Shown piece after piece: positions 25,716 through 36,916 of a DNA stretch of 64,000 nucleotides; the stretch's first letter is position 1; every line of letters begins with the position of its first letter. A program made the position numbers and the translations under genes. Under the pieces are notes generated by a model. It ran no database searches, was not told where the DNA came from, and saw nothing but the letters and a program-made list of their open reading frames with translations. The stretch is from Pelecanus crispus. Taxonomy: Eukaryota > Chordata > Aves > Pelecaniformes > Pelecanidae. The DNA is taken from contig NC_134643.1 of the NCBI RefSeq assembly GCF_030463565.1, positions 40,400,221 through 40,464,220 on the forward strand, written 5' to 3'.

Positions 25716-28700
25716 CTGTCAAGAAGATAAAGATGTTAGAAAAGAAACCACCCACGGCCCTTGAACAGTGCAGCTGGGAGCCAGCGCCTCCTGCTCTTAC
25801 CTTAAGAAATGTTTTCTTTAATTTTTTGACTGCAGAAGTTAACCTTGTAGATGGAGCACACGGAAGCTGAAGGGATGAGAAGAAACCAGAAGAGCTTGTT
25901 GCAGCAAAGATGCTGATATAAAGACACAGTGTTGAGGAAGAGTCAAACCCACAGTGTGGCACCATAGGACTACTGGTAAAATGTGTGAACTCAGCATTGT
26001 TTCAGCATCTCCTGCTACTACAAATGTGTTATTTTACCGGTGTGCTTCCTGGAAAGTTGAGCTCACTGCAAAAAAAACCTGTAATACGTGTACCACTAAG
26101 TCTTCTTATTAAATACTTTCTATTTATCTCGGGGATCTTTACATCAGTTGCAGTTACAGCTTTTGTACAGTGCAGCCTAGCTCTAAGATTCAAGGCCCTT
26201 TAACTTCAAACCTTCAGAGAACGCAAGGCTAAGGGCCAAAAAAACCTTTGCAAAGTACAGAGGGCAATTTTGCACATTTCTGCAAACCGTTCAAATATGT
26301 TTATAAAGTTAATTTATATTTCCCCCTATTTTCCTGCCCATTCCTCCACTGTCTGGCTAATTACAGGCTAATCCTGTACTCTTTTGTCAAGCTAAGTTTT
26401 CCATTAAGATCACTGGGAGTTTTGCCAGCAAGATCCCACCCAGCTCCCAGGCATCCTACCTGAATCAGTCAACAATGTCTTACTTGCAAATTCTGGTGTT
26501 CCACTACCCCCGCTGTGCTATCAGAGACACGGGACTGTGTTATGACTGCAAGATTTGAGTTGGAAGCTGGTTTTAGGAAGGAAGGAGTCCAACCGTCCAT
26601 CCTACAGGATCTGAAGGCTGCACCCTGGGTTTAACCCAGCCAGCCAGGGCACAGCAGGTCGGTGCTCCGGCCCAGGCCACCGGGAGCAGGAGCACCGGGG
26701 GAGCCACTGGGCCGGGCCCCATCCTGAGGGCCAAAACTGGTCCATCAGAGCTTTCTGGAGCTGCCTGGCTGAGCTTTCCAAGCAACATGGCTTGCTGACT
26801 CCCCAGCTCTCTGGGCTTTCCAAGGGGAGGAATCATTCTTTCAGGGCAAAAATAGAAAAATCTGATGTTTTCCAATCTACGAACAAGGACATGTTTGAAA
26901 AGGCAAAAGGCAAAGGTCCTGAACTTGTATGAAATGAGGTGACTCGGCTGAAATGGATGGTTAGTCCTTCTGCCTTCACGCAGAGGTTTTAAAAAGGAGC
27001 AACAAACATTTTCTCTTCCAAGTCACCTTTTGTGCTTCTTAAAGTAACCTCACAGGATGAAAGTGTAAATAAAAACAACTGTAATTTGTAAACCTTTAAA
27101 AATCTAACTAGGGCAGTTCTTTCTGACTCAGGGCTTTTCTATTTTTTTTTTAAGATCAGCTTGCATGATACAGATTTCCACAGAAACCATTCACTGGCAG
27201 AACCAACCCTAAATGTCTACGCTGGCTTGAGTGGTAATACACATTGCAAACTCTGTTATTCCTGCAAAAAGAGCAAGTAAACAAATGAGCAAGCAAGTGA
27301 GCGTGCTCATTGCGAGCGACGCTGCAGTCTCTGCTACAGGTCTACAAGCTCTGCCTGCAATGAAAGAACAATGATTAAAAATCCTGCAGTGAATATATTG
27401 CCTTTCTGCACTCCACTCAAATGCAGGGAAAAGCTTCCATAATCTGCTACTGATGTAGGAGCATAAGTCCGTCCTCAGAAGCAACTTCATACTGTTCTCA
27501 GCACTGTTGCTGACTCAACAGAGCACATGACCCAGTAAACAGGCTTTTGCTCAGGCCAGTGGTGCTGCAGGTGGATGCTCCCAGTAGCCAAGGAAAAATA
27601 CCTGTTCCCTTTACTGTGCAGTCATACTCTAAACGCAAGAGCCTGATTTCACTGCAGAAAAGGAATTTAAAGATTTTAGTACCTATGTGCTTTTGAAAAA
27701 CAGGACTGGGACTCCTAAATTATTGGAAAATATTAATGTTTCCTTGTTTGGACAAAACCAAGAACTAGCAGGGTGAGAATTGTAATAATAATATAGTACA
27801 AAGTCTTTCAAAGTGGTTTGGAGACAAATATTGTTAGGATTTTTAAATAGCATGCATGCCTTTAGCTGGCTGAATTAGAGCCTGAGTTTACGGAAGAATA
27901 TTGGGTGGGTATGTATATCAGGTATGACTATTTCCCTCAATTGTATAAAGAACTTTATCCTTGAAAGGTAACAAATTAATTACATAAGTATGTTGCCATG
28001 GTGGAAATAGCTTCTGATAAACATCTCATAACTCAACTAGATAATAAAATCTGAAGAGCTTATGTAAATAGATGAATGAATTTGCCAGTTTATTAAGGAA
28101 TACTATGATGGAGAAATCCCAAACTCTGTATCAGCAAAGGATCCATTACTTTCATTCTGTTCACAGTTTCTATTATTCTTTCACATCGTTTTGTATTGTT
28201 GGCTTTGAATTAATACAAATACTTTGAAAAATGTTAGTTTCCAGAAATGAGATGTCTCATAGAAAATCATGACAAACCATCATTTCTCAAAGAGCTATTG
28301 TTTATCTACTACCAGAGGAAGTCTTTTCTCTCCTACCAGTATTTTTTAAGATCCAGAAATGTAAATTTTTATGTTTAGACTTGTATTGGGTAAAACGCTG
28401 GTGCTAATTATGAAAAAGAATGCAGGAACTTTGAGAAATATGCAGCATTTTGTCTCCATACAGCACAGAAGCAAATGTATTACTAAGTTATATAGCAAGC
28501 TCCAGTCACTGATGGTATTTCATAATAACTGATATTCTGAAATCAGTCACAGTTGACAGTCTAAACTCCTCAGTGTGTACTGGCACTTGTATAGGGTGTA
28601 ATTGCTTTTCCAGGCAAGAATTAATTCTCTGTAAAGTATATTATAGCATGCAATATCTGGAATTTTGACAGACACAGATAACCACAGCAGTGTATTGAAT

Positions 28701-31700
28701 GCTGTGAATAATAACAGTTGTAAATTGCAACTGTTTAACATGGTTTTAAATGCAGAACCTGAAAGCTGGTGGAGTTTTCTCCTATTGAGATTTGAATCTT
28801 TTTACATTATACAAAAATTCTGGCTGTGTTCTGAGCTATAGCACTGCAAAGAGATCTCTGAAGCTGCTTATTTTTGCATTGCAAATATTTGTGTGCATGT
28901 AGAACCAAAGTCCTTTTCTTTCATGCCACCACGCAATTCAGATTAGGCAGTTTTAATTCATTAACATTTAATTGACTTCTCATCCTGCCCTCACTTTTTA
29001 AAATTACTCTACACATTTCCCTGGATATCCATGGCTATATTTCACCCTAAGTCACATGCCACTTTTTGGGACACTGTGACTTGTGAGGACTGCAGGTTTA
29101 GGGGAGAAAAAAAATGTAGCCATAGGACATAAAGTTTTAAGGCACACCCTGTTGTTATTCATCTACCCTTAAAAATAAGACAAGAAGTGACCCACAAGTG
29201 ACAGTGTCATCTCAGCATCAGAGTATGTTAGTATGCATATTTGCATGGGCAAAAGTGTGCTTTAACTGATGTCTTGTTGTTATTTACAGGGTGGGATGAT
29301 GACATGGTGTTGGTACAAGTGCCTCTTCCCTGGGACACCTGGATCTGCTCTAGGGACATTTTGCCAGTGGGCAGCATCACTCCCTGACAACCTGCTCCGA
29401 CTGCGGTCATAGCCGACACATGGAAACTGCTCCAATGTGCTTCATAATTGCAGTCCCTGCTTACTCATGAGACACCACCAGCTCTTTCAAAATTCAATAT
29501 GGAGGAGCAGAGATGACATGTGAATAAAGATTACACACGTCCAGTGGGTACGCTGTTGAAGAAGAAAAGCATAACCAGTGTTACACCATGGAAACTTAAG
29601 GAGCCACATTTCTCCCTGTGATTGCCCTGTCTCTTTGCACCTTTGGTGCTGAGAGGGCAGTACAAGGCGACATCATCAGCAGGGAAGTGGCTTCTCTCCA
29701 TGTCTTTCCGCCACCTTGCCCGCTCCCCGCAAGCTCACTCTGGGAGGAAATGAGTGGTGTTAAACTTCCCCTGCCCCAGCGGGGAAGCCCTCGGGAAGTT
29801 GGGTCCTCTGTAATGTGGGGCACACTGTGACTCTGAATCACCCTCTCTATCTGCAGAAAAACTGTGATGGAGCCCTTCCCTAAGCTTTCAGCTGAACAAA
29901 GCTAATTTGCCTCTCAGGAATATACTCACACAGGCATTCATGTTTGCTTGCAGGACCTGGAAGGCACTAATTACATACAACTTGTCACTTCCTACTCCAA
30001 GACGACTGAAAACATTTTTCACATAGAAGGAGAGGAGCTGATCTCGAACACTGCAGTTTGTCTGAAAACAAAGCAGGTAAAGAATTGCCAAATGAAAACC
30101 TCGCAAGTCAACTTGGCCTAAAACTTCAGCCTTGTAAAAACATGTGTGTTTAGAAAGCATACAATCAACAAAAACATTTTCATGAATTTTAGTATCCCAT
30201 TGGATTGTTTCCTTTGTTTTAAAACAGCTCAATGTAACCCTGTGGTTTCTGAAGGAAAGGCAGGAGGATACCGTGCTGGCAGTCAAAGGAGTATTGGTAA
30301 GACCAACCATGAACAGAAGTGACAGCAACAAATCTATTTAAAACACAAAGAATAAATAGAAGATAAATTGGGGAGTTAAGTCAGACCATCTTCGCCAAAT
30401 GGTAGGAGTCATTGTGAGTGTCATTGTCCCTTTCCTCCACATCAGTGCCTGACACCATTTGAGATGCTGTAGGGTATCCCGCCCATCCCCAACTGCTGCT
30501 CCAGAAGAGACCAGTCATCCTGTACACCCTGTGTCATATCTGCCTGGCCTGTGGGATCTCTTGGATACCCAAAGGTGTTTAAAATATCTATATGCCTATT
30601 TTTAGGCAATGGAACCAAGTATCAGTTGTGAAATTCCCACAGGAGGGCAATGCATCTGCAGATTAAGCCATCCAAATGCAGGTGTCCATATGTAGGTCCC
30701 ACAGGCAAGCGAGGAGCCTTCACTCCCAAGGCAATCAATGAGATCCAGGGGAGTTCAAAGGCTGGTAGGTCTCCACTTAAGGGTAAACTGACTCAGTTAG
30801 CCCTGCTGACTAGATCTCTGCGCTGAGGAAGCTAAGGTATCTCACACTTGTAGTCACTTACAGATAGGCATCCCAAGTTGAGTGTCTCACTCCCATGCTG
30901 AATTGCACTGGGGAACTCTGATCTCCCTCTTCCAACGCACCTGCAGAAGTCAAAGCCCAAAGCAGCTTCTTGGGTGTCCTGGCTGCTCTGCATCATCCCT
31001 GGGCTATCCGTGGTACCACACAGCCTCAGCAGAAGGCGTCTCAGCTGCTGGGATGGCGGCTGTGGCCCTGGCCCTCATGTGAATGGGCTGGTGCCTGGAA
31101 ATCATTGCTGGGGAGGATCACACTCAGCCAAGCTCTCACAGGAGGAGCAATTGCTAGCATGAGCACGCTCCTCCCTGACACAGCAAACACCCTTACTCCA
31201 AGTCTCCTGGAAGAGCACCACTGCAACCACCTAGAGAGAATTGCCTCCAGCCAGGCTTTCCAAATCCACCTCTTTCTCCCCATACCACGCTCAACTCTTC
31301 CCCTTCTGTCCCAGAGGAAAATCCCTTTCTATGGGGCAGAGATAGCAGTCTTCCTCTAAGCATAGGACTTCATTAAGTGTATGACTCTCATAAATACAAT
31401 GTCCTTCCCAGTTAAACACAAGTGATTTTTGTGTCAGCTGTCATTCTTTTTGATCATGCATTTCTATCTCTACTGACCAAAGGAAAATCAAAGTAAGAAA
31501 ATGGAAAAACAGTAGTATAAATCTTACCATAAACAGCATTTTTGTTGTCTTTTTAAGCAGTCTTGTGTTCTTGATGAGATCCTTCTGTAAAATATAATGT
31601 GCTAGTGTTAATTAACCTAAGCAAAGGAAGGGAGACAGAGTTTTAAGTCTGGTTTGTACAAAGCTTAGTAGCAATAATCATCATCGTCATCATCATCATC

Positions 31701-32144
31701 TTATTCAGATGTAGGACGAGGATTCAGCAAAACTGTGTTCCAATCCCAGCCTCGCTACAAACTTCTTCCATGGCAAACTCCTTGGTATACTCATCCCACC
31801 TCTTCATGCATCTTCTTTTTTCCCATCTTTACAAAAGGAGTAACGGCATTACCCTGTCTCTCAGGACTGTAGAGATCATTCGGCTTATTAAAGTTTCCAG
31901 GTGCTCAGTAACAAGGCTGGTAAAGAAGCATCTATAAATAAAATAAACTTTTCAACTAGTGGGATCAACTTACAGGAACAGATGATTTTAAACTAGTTGC
32001 CTTGATATACAGGTTCTCTGTCACTTGGGAGAGGAGTCCTTTTCGGCAGGTATGCTTTCCTGTAGGTGACTTTTTGCCTTCCACAGTGAAAAGACAAAGC
32101 AGAACTAAAAAACGCCCAGATGTGAAAATAGAATACACTTTCAT
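25629..32144 (-). CDS. IL26: Interleukin-26, complete gene (five coding exons)
   Basis: IL-26 is a secreted IL-10-family cytokine; in mammals it signals through IL20RA/IL10RB and also kills bacteria and binds DNA through its cationic surface. The coding exons on the minus strand are 31974-32144, 31528-31584, 29930-30061, 25801-25866 and 25629-25715. They join with GT/AG borders, all in phase 0, to 170 aa (human about 171). Residues 1-23 form a hydrophobic signal peptide. Four cysteines (C33, C79, C120, C123) fit the family pattern. Signature stretches are GLLSQVTENLYIKA, KNTRLLKKTTK, RDQLLSFYVKNVF and LGENGIYKAIHELDILL. Introns are 389, 1466, 4063 and 85 bp. The ATG at 32144 is the first in the predicted transcript; the TTG four codons upstream is not needed. 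Identity is very likely; receptor use in birds is inferred. Confidence 0.95.
25801..25866 (-). CDS. IL26: IL26 coding exon 4
   Basis: 66 bp, residues 121-142, LPCAPSTRLTSAVKKLKK then TFLK. The acceptor is CCTTCAG|CTT and the donor AAG|GTAAGA. The sequence has diverged from the human REMKSITRMKR region but keeps C123 in place and the basic character. Confidence 0.88.
25867..29929 (-). other. IL26: IL26 intron 3
   Basis: The largest intron (4063 bp), mostly AT-rich unique sequence. Its boundaries are GTGAGT and TTCAG. I see no coding exon or recognisable transposon in it. Confidence 0.85.
29930..30061 (-). CDS. IL26: IL26 coding exon 3
   Basis: 132 bp, residues 77-120, with C79 near the start and C120 as the last codon. 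The acceptor is TTTTCAG|ACA and the donor TGT|GTGAGT. It contains the core helix RDQLLSFYVKNVF. N78-C79-S80 forms a possible but unusual N-glycosylation sequon. Confidence 0.95.
30062..31527 (-). other. IL26: IL26 intron 2
   Basis: 1466 bp with GTAAGA and TTTTCAG borders. The part at 30880-31360 is more GC-rich and open in several plus-strand frames, but none matches a family. I regard it as non-coding. Confidence 0.8.
31528..31584 (-). CDS. IL26: IL26 coding exon 2
   Basis: 57 bp, residues 58-76, KDLIKNTRLLKKTTKMLFM. The acceptor is TTTACAG|AAG and the donor ATG|GTAAGA. This is the cationic helix; the length equals the human exon as I recall it. Confidence 0.95.
31675..31701 (+). repeat. 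(ATC)n microsatellite in IL26 intron 1
   Basis: Nine trinucleotide units, mostly ATC with one interruption (gtc). It lies directly before a MIR-like relic. Confidence 0.85.
31695..31925 (+). repeat. MIR/L3-type relic in IL26 intron 1
   Basis: Contains the mammal/reptile MIR-like order 'tgtgttccaatcccagcctc', 'catctttacaaaaggagtaa', 'cggcattaccctgtctctca', 'ggactgtagagatcattcgg' and 'ggtgctcagtaacaaggctg'. Its position inside a conserved intron makes it a possible dating marker. Confidence 0.65.
31974..32144 (-). CDS. IL26: IL26 coding exon 1
   Basis: Encodes residues 1-57, covering the signal peptide and helix A with C33 and LYIKATSLKSS. The donor is CCT|GTAAGT. The phase 0 exit matches the mammalian gene. 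Confidence 0.95.
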
Positions 32145-32322
32145 CTTCACTCCCAAATCTTCGTGCTTCTACAGTCACAGCAGCGTATGTGATACAGCAA
32201 GACTGGTTAGATGACAGAGGTTAACCTAATTTTGTTAACCCTCAAAGCAGCTTCTGCGCTGAGATGCTCACGTAGATAACCTATTGCTCGTGTGCTGGCT
32301 GATCACTATTGTTGCTGTGCTT

Positions 32323-32329
32323 TTTTATA
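32323..32329 (-). promoter_or_regulatory. IL26: IL26 TATA box
   Basis: TATAAAA on the minus strand (plus ttttata). A start site about 30 bp downstream, near 32295, would give an unspliced 5' UTR of about 150 nt. No ATG occurs between there and the chosen start at 32144, which supports both calls. Confidence 0.75.
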
Positions 32330-32411
32330 CATCTTGCTCCACTTTCAACAAATTTGACCACAATCATCTGTGACGTTTTTCTAAACGATATCTCCATATT
32401 TACTGGTAGCA

Positions 32412-32443
32412 GGGTCAAGGTTTCCAAGAAAGGAGAATTTCCC
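32412..32443 (-). promoter_or_regulatory. IL26: Candidate STAT / NF-kB / nuclear-receptor site cluster, IL26 promoter
   Basis: About 90 bp upstream of the TATA box three motifs sit side by side. They are a GGGTCA nuclear-receptor half-site (32412-32417), the palindrome TTCCAAGAA fitting STAT TTCNNNGAA (32422-32430), and GAGAATTTCC, one base from a kappa-B site (32433-32442). A TGACGT half CRE is at 32371-32376. STAT3, RORgamma-t and NF-kB are known inputs to Th17 cytokine genes; their use here is inferred. Confidence 0.45.
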
Positions 32444-35400
32444 TCTCATGTGAGAAGTCTTCTTTCATTTAAGGGGTGGTCAAGTGAGGAAAAAGTAGTT
32501 CAGCTGGTTAGTTTGGTTTTCGTAACAAAGTATACCAAATGTGTGAATTTTTTTTTTATTTTTCTGCAAAACCTTATGGCAGCAACTTTCTGAAAGGTAA
32601 CGGCCCAAAGAGAAAAGAATCTTTGCTAATTTACCCTAAGAAGCATTAGAAAATCAGTTATCTATAAGGAAGTTGGACTGCACTGCCTTTAAAACTTCAC
32701 TGTCCACTCTTTGAGAAGTGTTTTGTTTCAGAGGTACAGCAGCTAGTAGCAAAGGAATTTGCTGCCTATTTTAATCTCTGTAATTAGTCTTTTGCCAGGG
32801 CAGAATTTTCCCCAGTAGAAGCAGCAAGCTATTTAGTGTGAAAGGGAGGGTTCCAAGGAGGGCTCTGCTCAAGGACTGGGGCATGCCTGGCTATCAAGTT
32901 GCCTCATGAGCCCACTAAGAGCCATGGGCACTGGGAAATAACATGCAAGGTCCTAGCATACCCACCACAGATGTGGTAAAAGTAAAACCATAAAGTCAGA
33001 TGGTCACTCTTCTACAGAGTTGCTCAAACAGGAATTGGGCCTGTTTCTGAGAGCGCCAAATGCTGAGGGTTTCTCAGGTACCACTCCAGACATGCAAGGA
33101 ACATCACACCAAGGATAGACTTGGAAATGCTGAAGTGACACCAGCAATGTGAGGCTTTTAAGCCAAGGAAGGATGTAAGTCAAATGTCAAGACCCCTGGG
33201 ACTTGCTGAGGTGTATGCAAGAAGAGGGAGAAAGCAGTTTTTCGTCCAGCATAGCAACACTTCAGCCTACAGTGATACCAGTTTTGTTGGAAATAAAAGC
33301 AAGCTCTTGAAATGTTCACCCAGGACAGAGCTTTTTTACCCCTTCAATGTTTCGAGAGCAACACAGAAGGTCTTAAACAGATCAGAGAAAATTATTTAAA
33401 CTGCAACTGATACCACTCAAAGGGATGTTGAGTTGCCAGAGCCAGCAGCAGAGCTCTATGGCACCACCAGCGCATCCGTGCCAGGGGCATGAGCTGGCTT
33501 TGGGAGGAAGAACGGTGAGATGAGCTGGATAATAAACTCACCCAGCCTTGATCCCACTGGCCATTTACACAAACAAACATGCATGCAGCCTCCAGGCCAA
33601 GCTGGACTCACATCCAGCTTCAAGGATCCCACCTGTAACAGCTCTGGGAAATGCATTTTACCACAGGATCGTCCACAAGTCCCAGTAGCTTCACTGGCAT
33701 TGAAGTGCTGATGGGGTCAAGGGACAAAGAGGACCAATAAGGGGAGGAGAGTAGACTTAGCCTTTTGGAAAGTGGAGATGATGGAGAACTGAGGCCCTAT
33801 GTGCATTTTAGTGCTTATTTGAACTGTGGTCTGTACTTAAACTCTCTAAATGCTGTTGGGCTTGCCAGATGAGGTGCACCAAACCTTGGCATACAAAGTA
33901 TGTGGACAGCAGATTAGCCACTTACACCTAGTTTGTTCCTAGAAGAGGCTCTCGGGCGATAGCAGAGTCAGAATGCAGAACTGCCTTGGGTTCCCCAAGG
34001 TGTGGTACTCCCTGGTCAACAGTTTTCCTCTAAATGGAATAAATGGGTCATGTAGCCAGTCTGTAATGGCTTTTCACAAGAAAATCAATAATTTTCAACA
34101 TCTGTGAAACTTCTGATGTTGCTGGAAAACCCTTGAGCCCGCAAGTTTCATTTTGTCTGTTCTGTGAGCTCCTATCACTGTGCTTAGATGGCTATCACAG
34201 TGACACTGCTGCATTGGGCTCTAGAGACCTCTGCACGTGAGTCAGCAAACACCTTACTGAATTGGCTAACTTTTCAAATGAGTGGTGTAAAAGGATGCAG
34301 GTAGATGCAGATACATGGTGACCATATTTAAAATAAAAATAAAAATAAAAATAAAAATAAAAATAAAAATAAAAATAAAGGAAATAGGGCTTTCCTATCT
34401 TTCCTGTCACAGAAGGATATTAGGTACCATTTAATATCCAATCCTGTAAAATCAGTTACACTTCCACCTTTTTTGATATGCTGACTTAATTACTAGTCAG
34501 AGAACAGCCAATATTCTTTAACTTTCTCATCTGTTACTTGTTCAGAACAAAGATGGTCTTTTCTTTTGGGGTCTCATGTAGCACTTTGTATGCTGGATTT
34601 TAGTGCCACTTTGGCACTCAGACATAATTATGGTATAAATAATATAGAATACCAAATAACCAGTATTATTCAGTATTTTAAAGTTATAGGAAGCATAGGA
34701 GGAAACAAATTCAGGACTCCAGCCCTTTTAGCAATGAAGACAGAAAAGATGTGCAAAGCTTTGTATGGGCAGTGGAACTGATATATCCAGAGACAGTCTG
34801 AGGACAGCAACAAAACATACCACCAAGCATGTTGACTTCCAGACCTAGGATGGGAACCACATGAGTTCAAGGAGCCAGCCCCAGAGAAAATGGGCTCTCT
34901 CCATATGGAAAATTTTAGATGTACAGTATCAATAAATACTTAAGGAACAATACCATACTGATAACACATGCAAAGTTCATGTGTTACATTAATATAAAAT
35001 GTGCAAAGTTTATGATCATGAGAATGAAAGAGAAAGAAATTAACTAAAAAGAAAAAAAAAAAAGAAAAACTAAAAGGGTAGCCAACTTATTAGCGAAGAA
35101 AATCTTGCCTGATTTACCCTGGCTAGGGACTAAGTTTCAAAGAAGGCTGTGTGTGACCTATGCTCCACATGAATGCATGAGACCACCAGCCTGGAGAAGA
35201 TCTTTTCTTCACTGTGAACCATGGAACTGTCTTGATCTATATGAGTTCAGTAGATATTATTAACATTAAATTCTCTTGATCTATGTAGAATGAACAGATA
35301 CATCTACCACTGCTGCAAAGTTCTGTTAATCTATTCAAGGTAACAATCATATCTACTGGTTGTTTTGCAGCTTAATTGGCTTTCTGTTCTCCATCCATAA

Positions 35401-36345
35401 AAAGCCTCATCTAGTTTCTTACTTCTGAATCTTCTCACCTTTCACATTTTCTGTTTATTTTATTTCCTGTTAGTATAACTAGAACTAAATTAGTCGTGTG
35501 CTTCCTATAAATGTTACTCATATTTGCTTAGCTGCTGCTAATGTTATGCTGTCTCTTAAGACTATTCTCTACCATTTCTTTTGTTCCCTTATCCTGTTTA
35601 ATTCACTTTGGTCTTCTGAAAAATAATAGGTCTACATGAAGAGATGCAGTATTTGTGCTCAGAAATGTGATTTGATGAGTAACAATGAAATCTAGTGAGA
35701 TTTTTCCAAAAACTGAGAGTGACAATACTACTGTAGGACATAAAAAATTGAGATACCCTAGAGCTTCTGTTGGAGAGGGAAGTCTGGAGCAGAGCCACTG
35801 CTAGCATCCAAAACTGATTCTGCGATTTTCTGAACATGATTATAATGAACATAGGCACATAGGTAAGCACAAAATGCCCACCAGTGTTTAAACACTGTTC
35901 GTGTAATCTTCTATCATTATAATAGAAAGCTTTGGAGCTGCTATAGATTTTCTACAATTACTGAACAATTATGAGCCAATTTTTCAGACACAAGTGCCTA
36001 GATTACCCATGCAAACTCAGCGCATAGGCACCCAACGATTCACTGCCATCAGCTTCAATAGCCATAAAAAGCAGGGGAACAACAGAATAGTACCAACAAA
36101 TGGTACTAACAACTCCTGCTTAAGTATTGTACATACACTTCTCTGGTTAGGGAAAAAATCCTACATAACTGAAATTGGGACAGTGTAAAGAAAGCTAAAA
36201 ACATTGGATGCCTAGGATTGGATGTCAGTCTGGTGCCTTTTTCATCCCTAACTACAAAATCACTACACTTGTTCCCATAACACACCCACACTACATGTTG
36301 CCTGTCCAGGTGCTCGTCAACTGCCTTTGTTGAGGAGCAACAAAG
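32444..36345. other. IL26-upstream intergenic DNA
   Basis: No supported exon. Apart from the hexamer repeat at 34331, nothing recognised. Confidence 0.5.
34331..34379 (+). repeat. (TAAAAA)8 hexanucleotide microsatellite
   Basis: T residues recur exactly every six bases from 34334 to 34376, giving about eight perfect units. It is likely length-polymorphic. Confidence 0.95.
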
Positions 36346-36790
36346 GTTGAGGTTGGAAGGGACCTCTAGAGGTCACCTTGTCCAACCATCCTGCTCAAGC
36401 GGGGCCATGTAAAGCCAGTTGCCCAGGGTTGTATCCAGTCAGGTTTTGAATATCTCCAAAGATGGGACTCCACAACCTCTCTGGGCAACCTGTGCCAATG
36501 TTTGGTCACCCTCACAGCAAAAAACTGTCTTATTATCTTCAGATGGAATTTCATGCATTTTAATTTGTGCCTATGGCCTCTTGTCCTATCACTGGGCGCC
36601 ACTGAGAGGAGCCTGGCTCTCTTCCTTACTCCCCCCTTCAGGTATTTATACACATAGATAAGATCTCCCTGACCCTTCTCTTCTCCAGAATGAAAAGTCC
36701 CAACTCTCGCTGCCTCTCCTCAGATGAAAGATGCTTCAGTCCCTCAATTATCTCTGTGGCCCTCCACCACCAGGGCCACATATCCACAAC
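36346..36790 (-). repeat. CR1 LINE fragment
   Basis: Minus-strand CR1 3' half lacking clear octamers. Seen as 'gaggttggaagggacctcta', 'cttgtccaaccatcctgctc', 'cacaacctctctgggcaacc' and 'ctcttgtcctatcactgggc' on the plus strand. Its reverse translation includes RLLSVAPSDRTRG and [12 protein letters not shown]. Confidence 0.92.
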
Positions 36791-36898
36791 ACTCAGATTT
36801 TTTTCACTCTATGCCTTAGACAAACTTCATAAAAATTTTAAGGCATTAAGTAAAGCAGAAATCAGACTCAAACCCAGATGAAGAAGACAAACCAAACC

Positions 36899-36916
36899 AA
36901 AAAAAAAAAAAAAAAA
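36899..36916 (+). repeat. A18 homopolymer
   Basis: Run of 18 adenines, followed by an ACCCC/AAAC-rich patch. Confidence 0.95.

Noticed and set aside
32154-32156. In-frame TTG as the IL26 start codon
   Set aside because: It would add four residues, but the ATG at 32144 gives a normal signal peptide and is the first ATG in the predicted transcript.
32002-32214. Plus-strand 70-codon open frame
   Set aside because: Antisense shadow of IL26 exon 1.
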